DNA of 64,000 bases, from NCBI RefSeq assembly GCF_900142185.1, contig NZ_FQZZ01000001.1, positions 1 to 64,000 on the forward strand, in the 5' to 3' direction. The notes under the pieces are model-generated. The model searched no databases, was not told the origin of the DNA, and saw nothing but the letters and a program-made list of their open reading frames with translations. Positions 1 through 9,197 of this stretch are shown here, in pieces. Both the position numbers and the translations under genes were made by a program. The first letter of the stretch is position 1, and every line of letters begins with the position of its first letter. Source of the DNA: Lutimaribacter pacificus. GTDB taxonomy: Bacteria > Pseudomonadota > Alphaproteobacteria > Rhodobacterales > Rhodobacteraceae.

Positions 1-106
1 GCTGCAGTCGGAAAGATGCAAAATCCGTGCCCAACCAATAACCGAAAAAAACACAACGCTTTCGATGATGACGGAACTCAGCAATCAAAGCCGCCGAATG
101 GCGGGC

Positions 107-1219
107 TCATGCCGTTTGTCGTTCACGTGCGCCCGTCAGCAGCAGCCGCATGATATCCGATCGGGTGATGATGCCGGCAAGGCGCTCCCCTGCCATGACG
201 GGAACCGTCTCTGTGCCCTGGATCGCAAGGCGGTTCAGGATTTGGCCCACCGGGGTGTCGGTCGTCGTCGAGCGGTCCGCCGGGCGGGCGATTTCGGCGG
301 CGGTGATTTTCGGGGATCTTCCCACGATCCGCCGATCGAGTTTCGGCGCTGTCAGCGCATCGATGATATCGGCCTGCAGGATGAGCCCCGAAAACCGGCC
401 ATGGCGGTCGACGACCGGAAGGCTCTTGATCCGGTGCTGACGAAACAGTTTCGCCGCCTGCCGGATATCGGTATCGGGCGTCACGGTGATAAGCTGCGCG
501 GTCATGATTTCCGCGCAGGACACGTTGTCGAACCGGTGGTTCGCGGCTTCCCGCTCGGCCGCGGCAAGCAGGCGTCCGAGGTCCGCGACGCCGATATTTG
601 CCGATTGCCTGAATGTTTGCAGGAGCGTGGCAAGCTCGTCCCCGGTCAGCCCGAGCCGGACATCCTCGGCGGTTTCCTCCTCGTCGCCGGTTTGCCGGAA
701 CGGATAGACACGGCCCGTCATCCGGTTGAAGACGATGGCGGCCCCGACAAGAAGCGCCGACATCACACCGACCGGCGCCACGGCAAAGGCCGGACCCGCC
801 TCGATCACCGGTTCGGGATGCAGCGCCGCGAGGAGGGCGACCGCGCCGCCCGGCGGATGAAGCGCGCGGGCAAGCATCATCACGGCGATGGCCAGACCCA
901 CTGCAAGGGGCGGTGCCCAGGGCCCGGAATAGATGGAAAGAACGACGACCGCGACCAGGGCGGACAGGGTATTGCCGGCCACGGCCGACCAGGGCTGGGC
1001 GAGCGGGGCGTTCGGAACCGCGAATGCCAGCACGGCGGATGCGCCGAGCGGTGCGATCAGGGCAAGGCGAAAACTTCCGGCATCGGGTATTGCCAGCGCC
1101 AGCAGGGCGCACAGCCCGATGCCGAAGGCGGCGCCGGCCGATGCGCGCCATACCTCGTGACCGACCGGGCGGGGAAGCACTGGCAGAAAGCCGGAGAGAT
1201 GGAGGCGCCCGTGAGACAT
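107..1219 (-). CDS. HPP-family membrane protein with C-terminal CBS pair
   Basis: A 370-residue protein with two parts. The N-terminal half (about residues 25-165) is a bundle of hydrophobic segments carrying the name-giving HPP motif at residues 121-123, in ALHPPGGA. The C-terminal part (about 230-365) holds two CBS domains, seen as EIMTAQLITV...LPVVD and a second copy ending in GIITRSDIMRLL. HPP proteins are inner-membrane proteins; a plant chloroplast member moves nitrite, but bacterial substrates are mostly unproven. CBS pairs usually bind adenine nucleotides and gate the attached domain. The gene stands alone, ahead of the LysR gene on the same strand, so its substrate cannot be read from context. 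The ATG has only a weak ribosome binding site. Confidence 0.85.
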   Translation of the reverse strand: MSHGRLHLSGFLPVLPRPVGHEVWRASAGAAFGIGLCALLALAIPDAGSFRLALIAPLGASAVLAFAVPNAPLAQPWSAVAGNTLSALVAVVVLSIYSGPWAPPLAVGLAIAVMMLARALHPPGGAVALLAALHPEPVIEAGPAFAVAPVGVMSALLVGAAIVFNRMTGRVYPFRQTGDEEETAEDVRLGLTGDELATLLQTFRQSANIGVADLGRLLAAAEREAANHRFDNVSCAEIMTAQLITVTPDTDIRQAAKLFRQHRIKSLPVVDRHGRFSGLILQADIIDALTAPKLDRRIVGRSPKITAAEIARPADRSTTTDTPVGQILNRLAIQGTETVPVMAGERLAGIITRSDIMRLLLTGARERQTA

Positions 1220-1459
1220 GTGGAATCGACTTGCAATTAGGTGGATTGACGGGCTTTTGCCTCAAAATCGGACAGAATGAAAACCCTTTGGATTCCGGGC
1301 TGTCACGACAAGGCCGGTGTCATGCCGGTGTGCGGGGCGTTCCGGGAATGACCTTTCCGTTTTGCGCGTGACCTGCGGACATCCGCACGGATCGCCAGGC
1401 GCCGTCGAGGCGGATTTCCTTTTTTGCAATGGTGCGGTTTCCGGCCGTTTCGGGGCAGG

Positions 1460-2347
1460 TCAGGGGTGATCCCGGTTCGAGAGCTCGGCCCAGATACGTT
1501 CTTCGGCATCGGATTTCCTGCCGATAAGGCGGGTCGCCGTGGTTGCGATCCGCGGCGTCGGCAGCAGGTCGGAATAGCTTACAAGGCCGCTGCGCGAGGG
1601 CAGGTTTTCCAGCATGGATCGCGGTATCCAGGCGATCCCCACGCCGTTGGCGGCGATCTGCATGGCGGCGACCGTAAGGGCGGTTTCCACCGTGACTTCG
1701 GTCGAGATCCCCTCGGGGATATGCGGGCTGACCTCGGTTTCGATCAGCTTGCCCAGGAATACGTCGGAGGGATAGCCGATCATGGGCAGGTGGCCGCCTT
1801 CGATCTGCGGCCGCATCCCGGCCGACCCGACGGGGATCAGGTCTTCTTTCGAGATAATCAACTCTTCCATGTATTCCTCGGGCGGGTGGGCCAGCTCGGC
1901 CATCGACTTGTAGGTCAGCACAAGGTCGGCCTCTTTCGTGATCAGCATTCCCCAGCATTCGGACCGGTTCGCGGACCGCAGACGGAGCGTGTAGCCGAGC
2001 GTTGCCAGCCGGTCGGCGATCAGCCCAGGCAAAAGAGATGTCGTGATGGCGTGCTGGCTGGCGATGACGACCCGGCTGCTGACCTGACGGTCGGCCTTGC
2101 GCAGATCCACGACCAGCGACTTGAGATCTGCCGACAGGCGGCGCAGGCGCTCTTCCTGTTCTACAAGCGTACCGGTGGGGCGTGCGGGCTTGCGCGAGCG
2201 GTCCATGAGTTCCACGCCCAGATAGTCCTCGATGCTGCGCACCCGCCGGGAAAAGGCCGGTTGCGTCAGGTAACGCCGGTGTGCCGCTTCGTTCAGCGAG
2301 TCGCTTTCGAAGATAGCGACGATGTCTTCCAGCCATTCCAGTCTCAT
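1460..2347 (-). CDS. LysR-family regulator of the cysteate locus (CuyR-like)
   Basis: A 295-residue LysR-type regulator. The N-terminal winged helix reads MRLEWLEDIVAIFE...LTQPAFSRRVRSIEDYLG, and the rest is a periplasmic-binding-like effector domain. I start it at the ATG preceded by GGAG six to seven bases upstream; a longer in-frame start adds 25 residues that do not resemble the family. It is divergent from the cuyA-like gene with a 113-base gap that contains a GTAT-N7-ATAC site, so it very probably controls that operon and itself. LysR family membership is clear. The assignment as the cysteate regulator is inferred from position only. Confidence 0.88.
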   Translation of the reverse strand: MRLEWLEDIVAIFESDSLNEAAHRRYLTQPAFSRRVRSIEDYLGVELMDRSRKPARPTGTLVEQEERLRRLSADLKSLVVDLRKADRQVSSRVVIASQHAITTSLLPGLIADRLATLGYTLRLRSANRSECWGMLITKEADLVLTYKSMAELAHPPEEYMEELIISKEDLIPVGSAGMRPQIEGGHLPMIGYPSDVFLGKLIETEVSPHIPEGISTEVTVETALTVAAMQIAANGVGIAWIPRSMLENLPSRSGLVSYSDLLPTPRIATTATRLIGRKSDAEERIWAELSNRDHP

Positions 2348-2360
2348 GTCCGTGCTCCCG

Positions 2361-2375
2361 GTATTATGCCGATAC
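2361..2375. promoter_or_regulatory. LysR-type operator, GTAT-N7-ATAC
   Basis: A perfect inverted repeat, GTAT, seven bases, ATAC, containing the T-N11-A core typical of LysR binding sites. It lies 13 bases upstream of the lysR ATG and about 85 bases upstream of the cuyA-like start, the expected place for an autoregulatory site shared by divergent genes. Binding is inferred. Confidence 0.5.
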
Positions 2376-2460
2376 TGCATGATAGGTCGGAAACTTGGCA
2401 TTTGAGAACCGGAAATCTTCATTGCATCCTGTGCAGGAACGCGACCTCGGAGGATCTACT

Positions 2461-3483
2461 ATGCATTTCGCGCGATTTGACCGCATTCGCCTGGCACATC
2501 TGCCAACGCCTTTGGAGCCGATGAACCGACTGTCGGACGCCCTGGGCGGGCCGCGGCTGTGGATCAAGCGGGACGATTGCACGGGCATGTCCACCGGCGG
2601 CAACAAGACCCGCAAGCTGGAATTCCTGATGGGCGAGGCGCTTGCGCAGGGGGCAGACACGGTCATCACCCAGGGCGCGACGCAGTCGAACCATGTCCGC
2701 CAGACCGCCGCCTTCTGCGCCCGGCTGGGGCTGGAATGCCACGCGATCCTCGAGGACCGCACACATTCCAACGATCCCGACTACCGCCTCAACGGCAACG
2801 TGTTGCTGGACGGGCTGCACGGGGCCACCGTCGAACATGTGCCCGCCGATACCGACATGGTGGCGGCCTGCGAAACCGCCGCGAACGAGCTTCGGGCGAA
2901 GGGCAGGACGCCCTATATCATTCCGGGCGGCGGATCGAACCCGGTCGGTGCCCTCGGCTATGCGAATTGTGCGCTGGAACTGGTCCATCAGGCCAACGAG
3001 ATGGGGCTGAGGATTTCGCGGCTGATCCATGCGACGGGGTCGGCCGGCACCCAGGCGGGGCTGGTGACCGGGTTGCGGGCGATCAATTCCGGTATCCCCC
3101 TGCTGGGGATCGGGGTCCGGGCGCCGAAGGAAAAGCAGGAAGCCAATGTCTTTTCGCTCGCCCAGGCAACCGCGGACAAGCTGGGCTGCCCGGGGGTCGT
3201 GTCGCGCGAGGATGTCGTTGCCAATACCGACTATGTCGGCGAGGGTTACGGTATTCCGAACGCCGGAACGATCGAGGCGATCGAAATGTTCGCGCGCTAC
3301 GAGGGGATACTTCTCGATCCGGTCTATTCCGGCAAGGGTGCGGCCGGCCTGATTGATCTTGTGCGGAAAAAGACGTTCGACGGGGCCGAGAATATCGTTT
3401 TCCTGCATACCGGCGGGTCTGCGGGCCTGTTCGGGTATCGCGCGACCTTCGAGGAACCCCGGCTGGTCACGCTTGTGGCCTGA
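2461..3483 (+). CDS. cuyA: Cysteate sulfo-lyase / D-cysteine desulfhydrase family, PLP enzyme
   Basis: A 340-residue fold-type II PLP enzyme of the ACC deaminase / D-cysteine desulfhydrase family. The Schiff-base lysine is K49 in [11 protein letters not shown], the substrate-carboxylate loop is QSNHVRQ, and a glycine-rich phosphate loop GTQAG follows later. In Silicibacter pomeroyi a very similar protein, CuyA, splits cysteate into pyruvate, ammonia and sulfite. The N-terminal wording here (LPTPLE...[22 protein letters not shown]) matches my memory of CuyA more closely than generic DcyD. The ATG follows GGAGG; a longer start adds 22 unconserved residues. A racemase and a YeiH-type exporter downstream support cysteate catabolism. 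A D-cysteine desulfhydrase role remains possible. Confidence 0.82.
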   Translation: MHFARFDRIRLAHLPTPLEPMNRLSDALGGPRLWIKRDDCTGMSTGGNKTRKLEFLMGEALAQGADTVITQGATQSNHVRQTAAFCARLGLECHAILEDRTHSNDPDYRLNGNVLLDGLHGATVEHVPADTDMVAACETAANELRAKGRTPYIIPGGGSNPVGALGYANCALELVHQANEMGLRISRLIHATGSAGTQAGLVTGLRAINSGIPLLGIGVRAPKEKQEANVFSLAQATADKLGCPGVVSREDVVANTDYVGEGYGIPNAGTIEAIEMFARYEGILLDPVYSGKGAAGLIDLVRKKTFDGAENIVFLHTGGSAGLFGYRATFEEPRLVTLVA

Positions 3484-3511
3484 CCGGGCAGGGGACAACG
3501 GGACGGAACGG

Positions 3512-4201
3512 ATGCGCAGGGTGATCGGACTTATCGGCGGAATGGGCCCCGAGGCCACAATCCTGATGATGTCGCGCCTGCTGGCGGCGACGCCCGCGCG
3601 GGACGATGCCGATCACATTCCGCTGCTGGTCGACAGCAATACGCGGGTGCCGTCGCGTATCGCGCATCTGATCGAGGGGGGCGGAGAGGACCCCACGCCG
3701 GTCCTTGTTGCGATGGCGCAGAAGCTTGTCGCGGGCGGGGCCGGGGTTCTGGCCATGCCGTGCAACACGGCGCACAGCTATTATCCGGCGATTGCCGGGG
3801 CGGTGTCCGTGCCGGTGCTGAACATGGTCGAACTGACCGCCGGTGCCGTCAACGGGCAACATCCGGCCGGTCCGGTCGGTATCCTTGCCTCGCCCGCGGT
3901 CGAGATTACCGGGATCTTTGCCCGTGCCTTTGCCGATCTGGGCCGCGAGGTGATCTATCCCGCCGACAGGGGCCGTATCCTGTCGGCGATCCGTGCGATC
4001 AAGGGCGGGCAGGCCGACAGGGCGCTTCCGATCCTGAACGAGGCCGCGGCCGAGCTTGCCGATGGCGGCGCGCGCGTCGCGGTGATCGGGTGTTCCGAGT
4101 TCTCCATCGTCGCGCCGCGCCTGACCGATCCGCCGCTGGCGCTGATCGACAGTCTCGACGTGCTGGTGGCGGCCTGCGTCGCATCCGCGACCTGGCAATG
4201 A
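3512..4201 (+). CDS. Asp/Glu-racemase-family protein, possible cysteate racemase
   Basis: A 229-residue PLP-independent racemase of the aspartate/glutamate racemase superfamily. It opens with VIGLIGGMGPEAT and has the two catalytic cysteines that act as paired acid and base: C84 in MPCNTAH and C194 in GCSEFS. The second motif differs from the usual GCTE by Ser for Thr. It starts 28 bases after the sulfo-lyase stop and precedes the exporter gene on the same strand. Aspartate and cysteate are close analogues, so a racemase here would let a stereospecific sulfo-lyase use both isomers. The family is certain; the cysteate substrate is inferred from the operon. Confidence 0.8.
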   Translation: MRRVIGLIGGMGPEATILMMSRLLAATPARDDADHIPLLVDSNTRVPSRIAHLIEGGGEDPTPVLVAMAQKLVAGGAGVLAMPCNTAHSYYPAIAGAVSVPVLNMVELTAGAVNGQHPAGPVGILASPAVEITGIFARAFADLGREVIYPADRGRILSAIRAIKGGQADRALPILNEAAAELADGGARVAVIGCSEFSIVAPRLTDPPLALIDSLDVLVAACVASATWQ

Positions 4202-4253
4202 CTGTCCGTTACGTCAGATATGCGGCGCCCCGCGCGGCTTAGGAGGTTTGCAG

Positions 4254-5279
4254 ATGGGATTTTCCGGCAGGGCCCGCCTGACGGGTCACGAAGGGGCTGT
4301 GCGTGTCGTCCGTTCGTGGGCCGGGCGGCACGGGCAGGGGATGGCGCTTGCCGCCGTGATTGCGCTCTCGGCGGCATTCCTTGCGGAAAGGTGGGGGGCG
4401 CCGCCCATGCTGCTGGCGCTCTTGCTGGGGATGGCGTTCCATCCACTGTCCGAGGACGCGCGCTGCAGGGAGGGTTTGACTTTTGCCAGCGGCACGCTGC
4501 TGCGCACCGGCGTCGCGCTTCTGGGGGTCCGGGTGGCGCTGTCGGACCTGGCCTCGCTTGGTCCGGCACCTTTTGTCGGAACGGTGCTTGTGCTGGCGCT
4601 GACCATCGCCGCGGGGCTGGGGATCGCCCGGCTTCTGAAGCGGGACATGGCGTTCGGCCTGCTTGCCGGCGGGGCGGTGGCGATTTGCGGTGCTTCGGCG
4701 GCACTTGCCATCGCCGCCGCCCTGCCGGCGCGATTGCTGCGCGGGAAGGACGTGACGTTCACCGTGGTCGGGGTGACGTCGCTTTCGTCCGTCGCCATGG
4801 TGCTCTACCCCGTCCTTTTCGACGCGCTCGGCATGTCGGACCGGCAGACCGGGTTCCTGATCGGCGCGACGATCCATGACGTGGCGCAGGTTGCCGCTGC
4901 CGGGTATTCGCATGGCGTGGATACCGGCGATACCGCGACCCTGGTCAAGTTGACGCGGGTGATCCTGCTGCCGGTGGTCCTGTTGGTCGTGGCTTTTGCA
5001 GTCCGCACGCCCGGCCGCAAGGGATTTCCGCTGCCCCCGTTCGTTATCGTGTTCGGCGGGCTTCTCTGCCTGAACAGCGCGGGTGTCTTTCCCGAGGTGC
5101 TGCAAGACGCGGTTACGCATCTGTCGTCGGTTCTTCTCCTGCTGGCGATTGCCGCGCTCGGCGCGCGCAGCTCGCTTCCGGCGATGATGAGGTTGGGGGC
5201 CGGGCACCTTGCCGTGCCGGTCGGAGCGACCCTGTTCCTTCTGCTTGCGGCGATCCTCTGGGCCGTGCTGTTCGTCTGA
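4254..5279 (+). CDS. YeiH/UPF0324-family putative sulfate or sulfite exporter
   Basis: A 341-residue integral membrane protein of the YeiH / conserved hypothetical 698 family, with about ten hydrophobic segments and the family signature GGAVAICGASAALAIAAALP near residues 140-160. A perfect AGGAGG lies seven bases ahead of the chosen ATG; a TTG two codons earlier is less likely. Family members next to desulfonation genes are thought to export the sulfite or sulfate released. This one follows the sulfo-lyase and racemase and probably acts as the CuyZ-like exporter, preventing sulfite poisoning. The direction and substrate of transport have not been shown for most members. Confidence 0.82.
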   Translation: MGFSGRARLTGHEGAVRVVRSWAGRHGQGMALAAVIALSAAFLAERWGAPPMLLALLLGMAFHPLSEDARCREGLTFASGTLLRTGVALLGVRVALSDLASLGPAPFVGTVLVLALTIAAGLGIARLLKRDMAFGLLAGGAVAICGASAALAIAAALPARLLRGKDVTFTVVGVTSLSSVAMVLYPVLFDALGMSDRQTGFLIGATIHDVAQVAAAGYSHGVDTGDTATLVKLTRVILLPVVLLVVAFAVRTPGRKGFPLPPFVIVFGGLLCLNSAGVFPEVLQDAVTHLSSVLLLLAIAALGARSSLPAMMRLGAGHLAVPVGATLFLLLAAILWAVLFV

Positions 5280-5280
5280 T

Positions 5281-5299
5281 CCGGCGCATTCCCCGCCGG
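5281..5299. terminator. Weak hairpin between convergent operons
   Basis: CCGGCG and CGCCGG flank a seven-base loop, immediately after the exporter stop and before the convergent dppF-like stop. There is no T-run on either strand, so any terminator function would be weak or factor-dependent. Confidence 0.25.
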
Positions 5300-5306
5300 C
5301 GCCGTG

Positions 5307-6290
5307 TCAGACGTCTTCGGCGTAGTGGCAGGCGCTCATGTGGCCCGCGCCCATGTCGCGCAGGGCGGGGACCTCGGCGGCGCAGCGGTCGGTCGCCATC
5401 GGGCAGCGGGTGCGGAAGAAGCAGCCACTTGGCGGGTCGATCGGGCTGGGCACGTCGCCGGTCAGGACGGCGCGATCCCGGTCGGCCTCGGGGTCGGGCA
5501 GGGGCACCGCCGACAGCAGCGCCCGCGTATAGGGATGCCGGGGGTGACGGAACAGGGATTCGCGGTCCGCGATCTCCATGATGCGGCCAAGATACATGAC
5601 GGCGATCCGGTCGCTCATATGCTCCACCACCGCCAGGTCGTGAGAGATGAAGAGAAGCGCCAGGCCAAGATCCTTTTGCAGATCCATCAGCAGGTTGATG
5701 ATCTGCGCCTGAACCGAGACGTCGAGGGCCGATACCGCCTCGTCGCAGATGATGATATCCGGCTCCGAAGCCAGCGCCCGAGCAATGCAGATCCGCTGAC
5801 GCTGCCCGCCCGAGAACTGGTGCGGCATCCGGGCCATCGCCTCGCGCGCGAGGCCGACCTTTTCCAACAGATCGCCGACGCGCGCGTGACGTTCGGCGCG
5901 GGTCCGGGCCATGCCGTGACTGCGCAGGGGTTCGGCCACCAGGTCTTCGACGGTCATCCGGGGATTCAGGCTGGAAAAAGGGTCCTGGAACACGACGTTC
6001 AACCGTTTGCGCACCGGTTTCATCTGCGACCGGCTGAGCCCGTCGATGCGTTGGCCGTCGAGCGTAATTTCCCCCTCGGTCAGGGGGATGAGCCGGGCCA
6101 GACATTTGCCGACGGTGGACTTGCCGCAGCCGGATTCGCCGACCAGCGACAGGGTTTCGCCCCGCGCGATATGAAAGCTGACATCGCTGACCGCATGGAC
6201 GACCTTGTGCGACCGAGAGAACAGGCCGCCCCCGATCGGAAAGCGTTTCACGAGGTTGCGGACTTCGATGAGGTGTGGCGCGTCGGTCAT
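5307..6290 (-). CDS. dppF: Dpp/Opp-type ABC importer, ATPase F
   Basis: A 327-residue ATPase of the oligopeptide/dipeptide importer family. Walker A is GESGCGKST at residues 51-59, the signature is FSGGQRQR, and Walker B runs into [10 protein letters not shown]. The C-terminal oligopeptide-ABC extension contains the cysteines of [10 protein letters not shown]...CAAEVP, which in this family can hold an iron-sulfur cluster. It is the last gene of a six-gene operon, overlapping the upstream ATPase by four bases (ATGA). It should power uptake with DppD through the two permeases. The substrate is likely a peptide or peptide-like compound, and the peptidase at the head of the operon supports that. 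Confidence 0.93.
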   Translation of the reverse strand: MTDAPHLIEVRNLVKRFPIGGGLFSRSHKVVHAVSDVSFHIARGETLSLVGESGCGKSTVGKCLARLIPLTEGEITLDGQRIDGLSRSQMKPVRKRLNVVFQDPFSSLNPRMTVEDLVAEPLRSHGMARTRAERHARVGDLLEKVGLAREAMARMPHQFSGGQRQRICIARALASEPDIIICDEAVSALDVSVQAQIINLLMDLQKDLGLALLFISHDLAVVEHMSDRIAVMYLGRIMEIADRESLFRHPRHPYTRALLSAVPLPDPEADRDRAVLTGDVPSPIDPPSGCFFRTRCPMATDRCAAEVPALRDMGAGHMSACHYAEDV

Positions 6291-7279
6291 GCGGCTGAGA
6301 CCTCTCTTGGCGCGAAATGGCAGGCGGCAAGGTGCCCGGCCGCCTTGGTTTCAAGGGCAGGGTCGATGCGGTGACAGACCTCTTGCGCGCGGGGGCAGCG
6401 GTCGGCAAAGGCGCAGCCCCGCAACGGTTTCGACAGGTCGGGAACCCGCCCGGGGATTTCGGCCAGCCGGACAGAGGTTTCGGCGCCCAAAGACGAGCCC
6501 AGCCGGGGCACGGCCTTGAGCAGGCCCTGGGTGTAGGGATGGCGCGGGGTGCGGAAAAGGTCGCGGACGGTCGCCTCTTCGACCTTGCGGCCTGCATACA
6601 TGACCAGCACCCGCTCTGCGAATTCGGCGACCACACCCAAATCGTGGGTGATCAGCATGACGGCCGAGCCGACCTTGCTGCGCAGGTCCTGCATCAGGTC
6701 GAGGATCTGCGCCTGGATGGTCACGTCCAGCGCCGTCGTGGGTTCGTCGGCCACCAGAAGGGCCGGATTGCAGGCCAGTGCGATCGCGATCATCGCCCGC
6801 TGGCGCATCCCGCCCGACAACTGGTGGGGATATTCGTCCACCCGCCTTTCGGGTGAGGGGATGCCGACAAGGCGCAGCATCTCGATGGCGCGGTCGCGCG
6901 CCTCGGCGCGGCTTGCCTTTTCGTGCAGGCGGACAGACTCACCGATCTGCTGCCCGATGGTGAAGACCGGGTTGAGCGACGTCATCGGCTCCTGAAAGAT
7001 CATGCCGATTTCCGCCCCGCGCAGCTTGCGCATCCGGCTTTCGGAGGCATTCAGCAGGTTCTGGCCGCGGAACCGTATCTGCCCGGCGATTTTCCCCGGC
7101 GGCGTCGGCAACAGGCCCAGGATCGACATCGACGTCACCGATTTGCCGCAGCCGGATTCCCCGACCACCGCCAGCGCCTCGCCCGCTTCGATGTCGAAGC
7201 TCAGGCCGTCCACCGCGCGGTTCACGCCGGTCGCGGTGCGAAAGTGGATCTGGAGATCCCGAACTTCGAGAAGGGCCAT
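6287..7279 (-). CDS. dppD: Dpp/Opp-type ABC importer, ATPase D
   Basis: A 330-residue ATPase partner of DppF. Walker A is GESGCGKSV, the signature LSGGMRQR, and Walker [13 protein letters not shown], followed by the oligopeptide-ABC C-terminal region with the cysteine cluster [14 protein letters not shown]. Two starts compete: a GTG overlapping the dppC stop and an ATG two codons later. The ATG is chosen because AGG lies seven bases ahead of it, while the GTG has almost no spacing. It is translationally coupled to dppC upstream and dppF downstream. Confidence 0.92.
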   Translation of the reverse strand: MALLEVRDLQIHFRTATGVNRAVDGLSFDIEAGEALAVVGESGCGKSVTSMSILGLLPTPPGKIAGQIRFRGQNLLNASESRMRKLRGAEIGMIFQEPMTSLNPVFTIGQQIGESVRLHEKASRAEARDRAIEMLRLVGIPSPERRVDEYPHQLSGGMRQRAMIAIALACNPALLVADEPTTALDVTIQAQILDLMQDLRSKVGSAVMLITHDLGVVAEFAERVLVMYAGRKVEEATVRDLFRTPRHPYTQGLLKAVPRLGSSLGAETSVRLAEIPGRVPDLSKPLRGCAFADRCPRAQEVCHRIDPALETKAAGHLAACHFAPREVSAA

Positions 7280-7281
7280 TG

Positions 7282-8199
7282 TCACACCTGCTTTGCAAGC
7301 CGGGGGTCGACCGCGTCGCGCAGCCCGTCACCGAGAAGGTTGACGGCCAGGACGGTGACCGAGAGAAAGATCGCCGGGAAGAAGACGATGCTTGGCTTCA
7401 CCTGCCAGAGCGCGCGCCCTTCGGCCATGATATTGCCCCAGGACGGCACGGACGAAGGCATACCAGCGCCGATGAAGCTCAGGATCGCTTCGGTGATCAT
7501 GGCAGAGGCGCAGATATAGGTGGCCTGCACGGTCAGCGGCGCCAGCGTGTTCGGCATGATGTGCCGCCAGATGATCCCGAGCGTGCTGGTGCCGCAGGCG
7601 GTGCCGGCTTCGACATAGGGCTGTTCGCGCACCGACAGCACGACCGAGCGCGTCAGGCGGGCGACGCGCGGGATCTCGGCGATCGTGATGGCGAGGATCA
7701 CGTTGAAGACCGATCCGCCCCGCATCAGGGTCATCAGGGCGATGGCCAGCAGGATCGCGGGGATCGACATCAGCCCGTCCATCACGCGCATCACGATGTT
7801 GTCCGCCCACCTGAGGAAACCGGACAACACCCCGATGGCCAGCCCGAAGATCGACGCGCAGACCGCAACGCCCGCCCCCACGATCAGCGAGACCCGTGCG
7901 CCGTAGACCGTGCGCGAGAAAATGTCACGACCAAGCATGTCGGTGCCGAACCAGGCCTCGGCCGATGGCGGCTTGACCCGGAATGCCGGGTTGAGTGCGG
8001 CAGGGTCATGCGGCGCGATGAGTGGCGCAAGGATCGCCATCAGGGTCACCAGAACCAGCAGGGCGAGCCCGATCCAGAGCGTCGGATGCTCGATCAGCAT
8101 GGCCATGCCGCGGCTTCGCTGCGGCGGCGGGGCAAGGATCTGCGGCCTTTCGGGGGCGGCGGCAAACTGCGCGTCGGGATCGGGGGGCTGGGCGGTCAA
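7282..8199 (-). CDS. dppC: Dpp/Opp-type ABC importer, permease C
   Basis: A 305-residue inner-membrane permease with an N-terminal OppC_N-like segment, about six membrane helices, and the EAA loop region around [21 protein letters not shown]. It starts at a TTG whose last two bases begin the dppB stop codon (TTGA overlap). An in-frame ATG about 30 residues later would cut off the N-terminal region. With DppB it forms the channel of the importer. Confidence 0.9.
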   Translation of the reverse strand: MTAQPPDPDAQFAAAPERPQILAPPPQRSRGMAMLIEHPTLWIGLALLVLVTLMAILAPLIAPHDPAALNPAFRVKPPSAEAWFGTDMLGRDIFSRTVYGARVSLIVGAGVAVCASIFGLAIGVLSGFLRWADNIVMRVMDGLMSIPAILLAIALMTLMRGGSVFNVILAITIAEIPRVARLTRSVVLSVREQPYVEAGTACGTSTLGIIWRHIMPNTLAPLTVQATYICASAMITEAILSFIGAGMPSSVPSWGNIMAEGRALWQVKPSIVFFPAIFLSVTVLAVNLLGDGLRDAVDPRLAKQV

Positions 8200-9137
8200 T
8201 AGCGAATCCTGGGGTCGATTAGGGTATAGCTGAGGTCGATCAGCAGGTTGATGATGACGTAGACGAAGCTGAAGATCAGGATGATCGCCTGGATCACCGG
8301 GTAGTCGCGGCGCAGGATCGACTCGACCGTCAGGCGGCCGAGGCCGGGCAGCGCGAAGACCGTTTCGATGACCACTGCGCCTGAAATCATCAGGGCGACG
8401 CCAAGCCCCACCACCGTCACGATCGGCACCAAGGCGTTGCGAAGGGCATGGACGTAAAGAACGGTATGGCCGGCAGCCCCCTTGGCGCGGGCCGTGCGGA
8501 TGTAATCCTGCTGGAGGATTTCCAGCATCGTCGCGCGGGTGATCCGGGCGATCAGGGCGATATAGACGCCCGACAGGGTGGCGGCCGGCAGGATCAGGCT
8601 GCGCAGCCAGGGCAGGATGCCCTCGGCTATGGGCTGGTAGCCCTGGACCGGCAGCCAGCCGAGTTTCAGCGCCAGTGTCCAGGCCAGCACGTAGCCGACC
8701 ACGAAAACCGGCACCGAGAAACCGAGTACGGCAAAGAGCATGATTGCCCGGTCAAGCAGCGAACCGCGCTTCCACGCGGCGGCTACGCCCATGGGGATGG
8801 CGATCACCAGCGCGATGGCCAGGGTCACGACCATCAGCGACACCGTGGGTTCGACCCTTTGCAGGATCATGCCGGTGACGGGTTCCCGGGTGAAGATCGA
8901 CGTGCCGAAATCGCCCCGCAAGACACCGCCGGCCCATTCCACGAACCGCACGGGAAAACTGCGGTCGAGGCCCAACTGGTTGCGGATCGCCTCGATATCC
9001 TCCTGCGTGGCCTGGTCTCCGGCCAGGATCGCCGCCGGATCGCCGGGGGCGAGGTAGAGCAGGCTGAAGACGAAGATCATCACGAAAAGCACGACCGGAA
9101 TGGTCGACAGGATGCGTCTGAGAATATAGGCGCTCAT
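8196..9137 (-). CDS. dppB: Dpp/Opp-type ABC importer, permease B
   Basis: A 313-residue permease. It has the typical opening MSAYILRRILSTIPVV, six predicted membrane helices, the family segment LGLDRSFPVRF in the large periplasmic loop, and an EAA-like loop in TARAKGAAGHTVLYVHALRN. The ATG chosen gives the canonical DppB N terminus; an upstream ATG adds eight charged and polar residues (MPPWDRNG). It lies 60 bases after the binding-protein gene. Confidence 0.9.
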   Translation of the reverse strand: MSAYILRRILSTIPVVLFVMIFVFSLLYLAPGDPAAILAGDQATQEDIEAIRNQLGLDRSFPVRFVEWAGGVLRGDFGTSIFTREPVTGMILQRVEPTVSLMVVTLAIALVIAIPMGVAAAWKRGSLLDRAIMLFAVLGFSVPVFVVGYVLAWTLALKLGWLPVQGYQPIAEGILPWLRSLILPAATLSGVYIALIARITRATMLEILQQDYIRTARAKGAAGHTVLYVHALRNALVPIVTVVGLGVALMISGAVVIETVFALPGLGRLTVESILRRDYPVIQAIILIFSFVYVIINLLIDLSYTLIDPRIRY

Positions 9138-9197
9138 ACCGTTTCGATCCCAAGGGGGCATGGGGCACCCGGAAACCGGATGCCCCGTTCCGATGCG

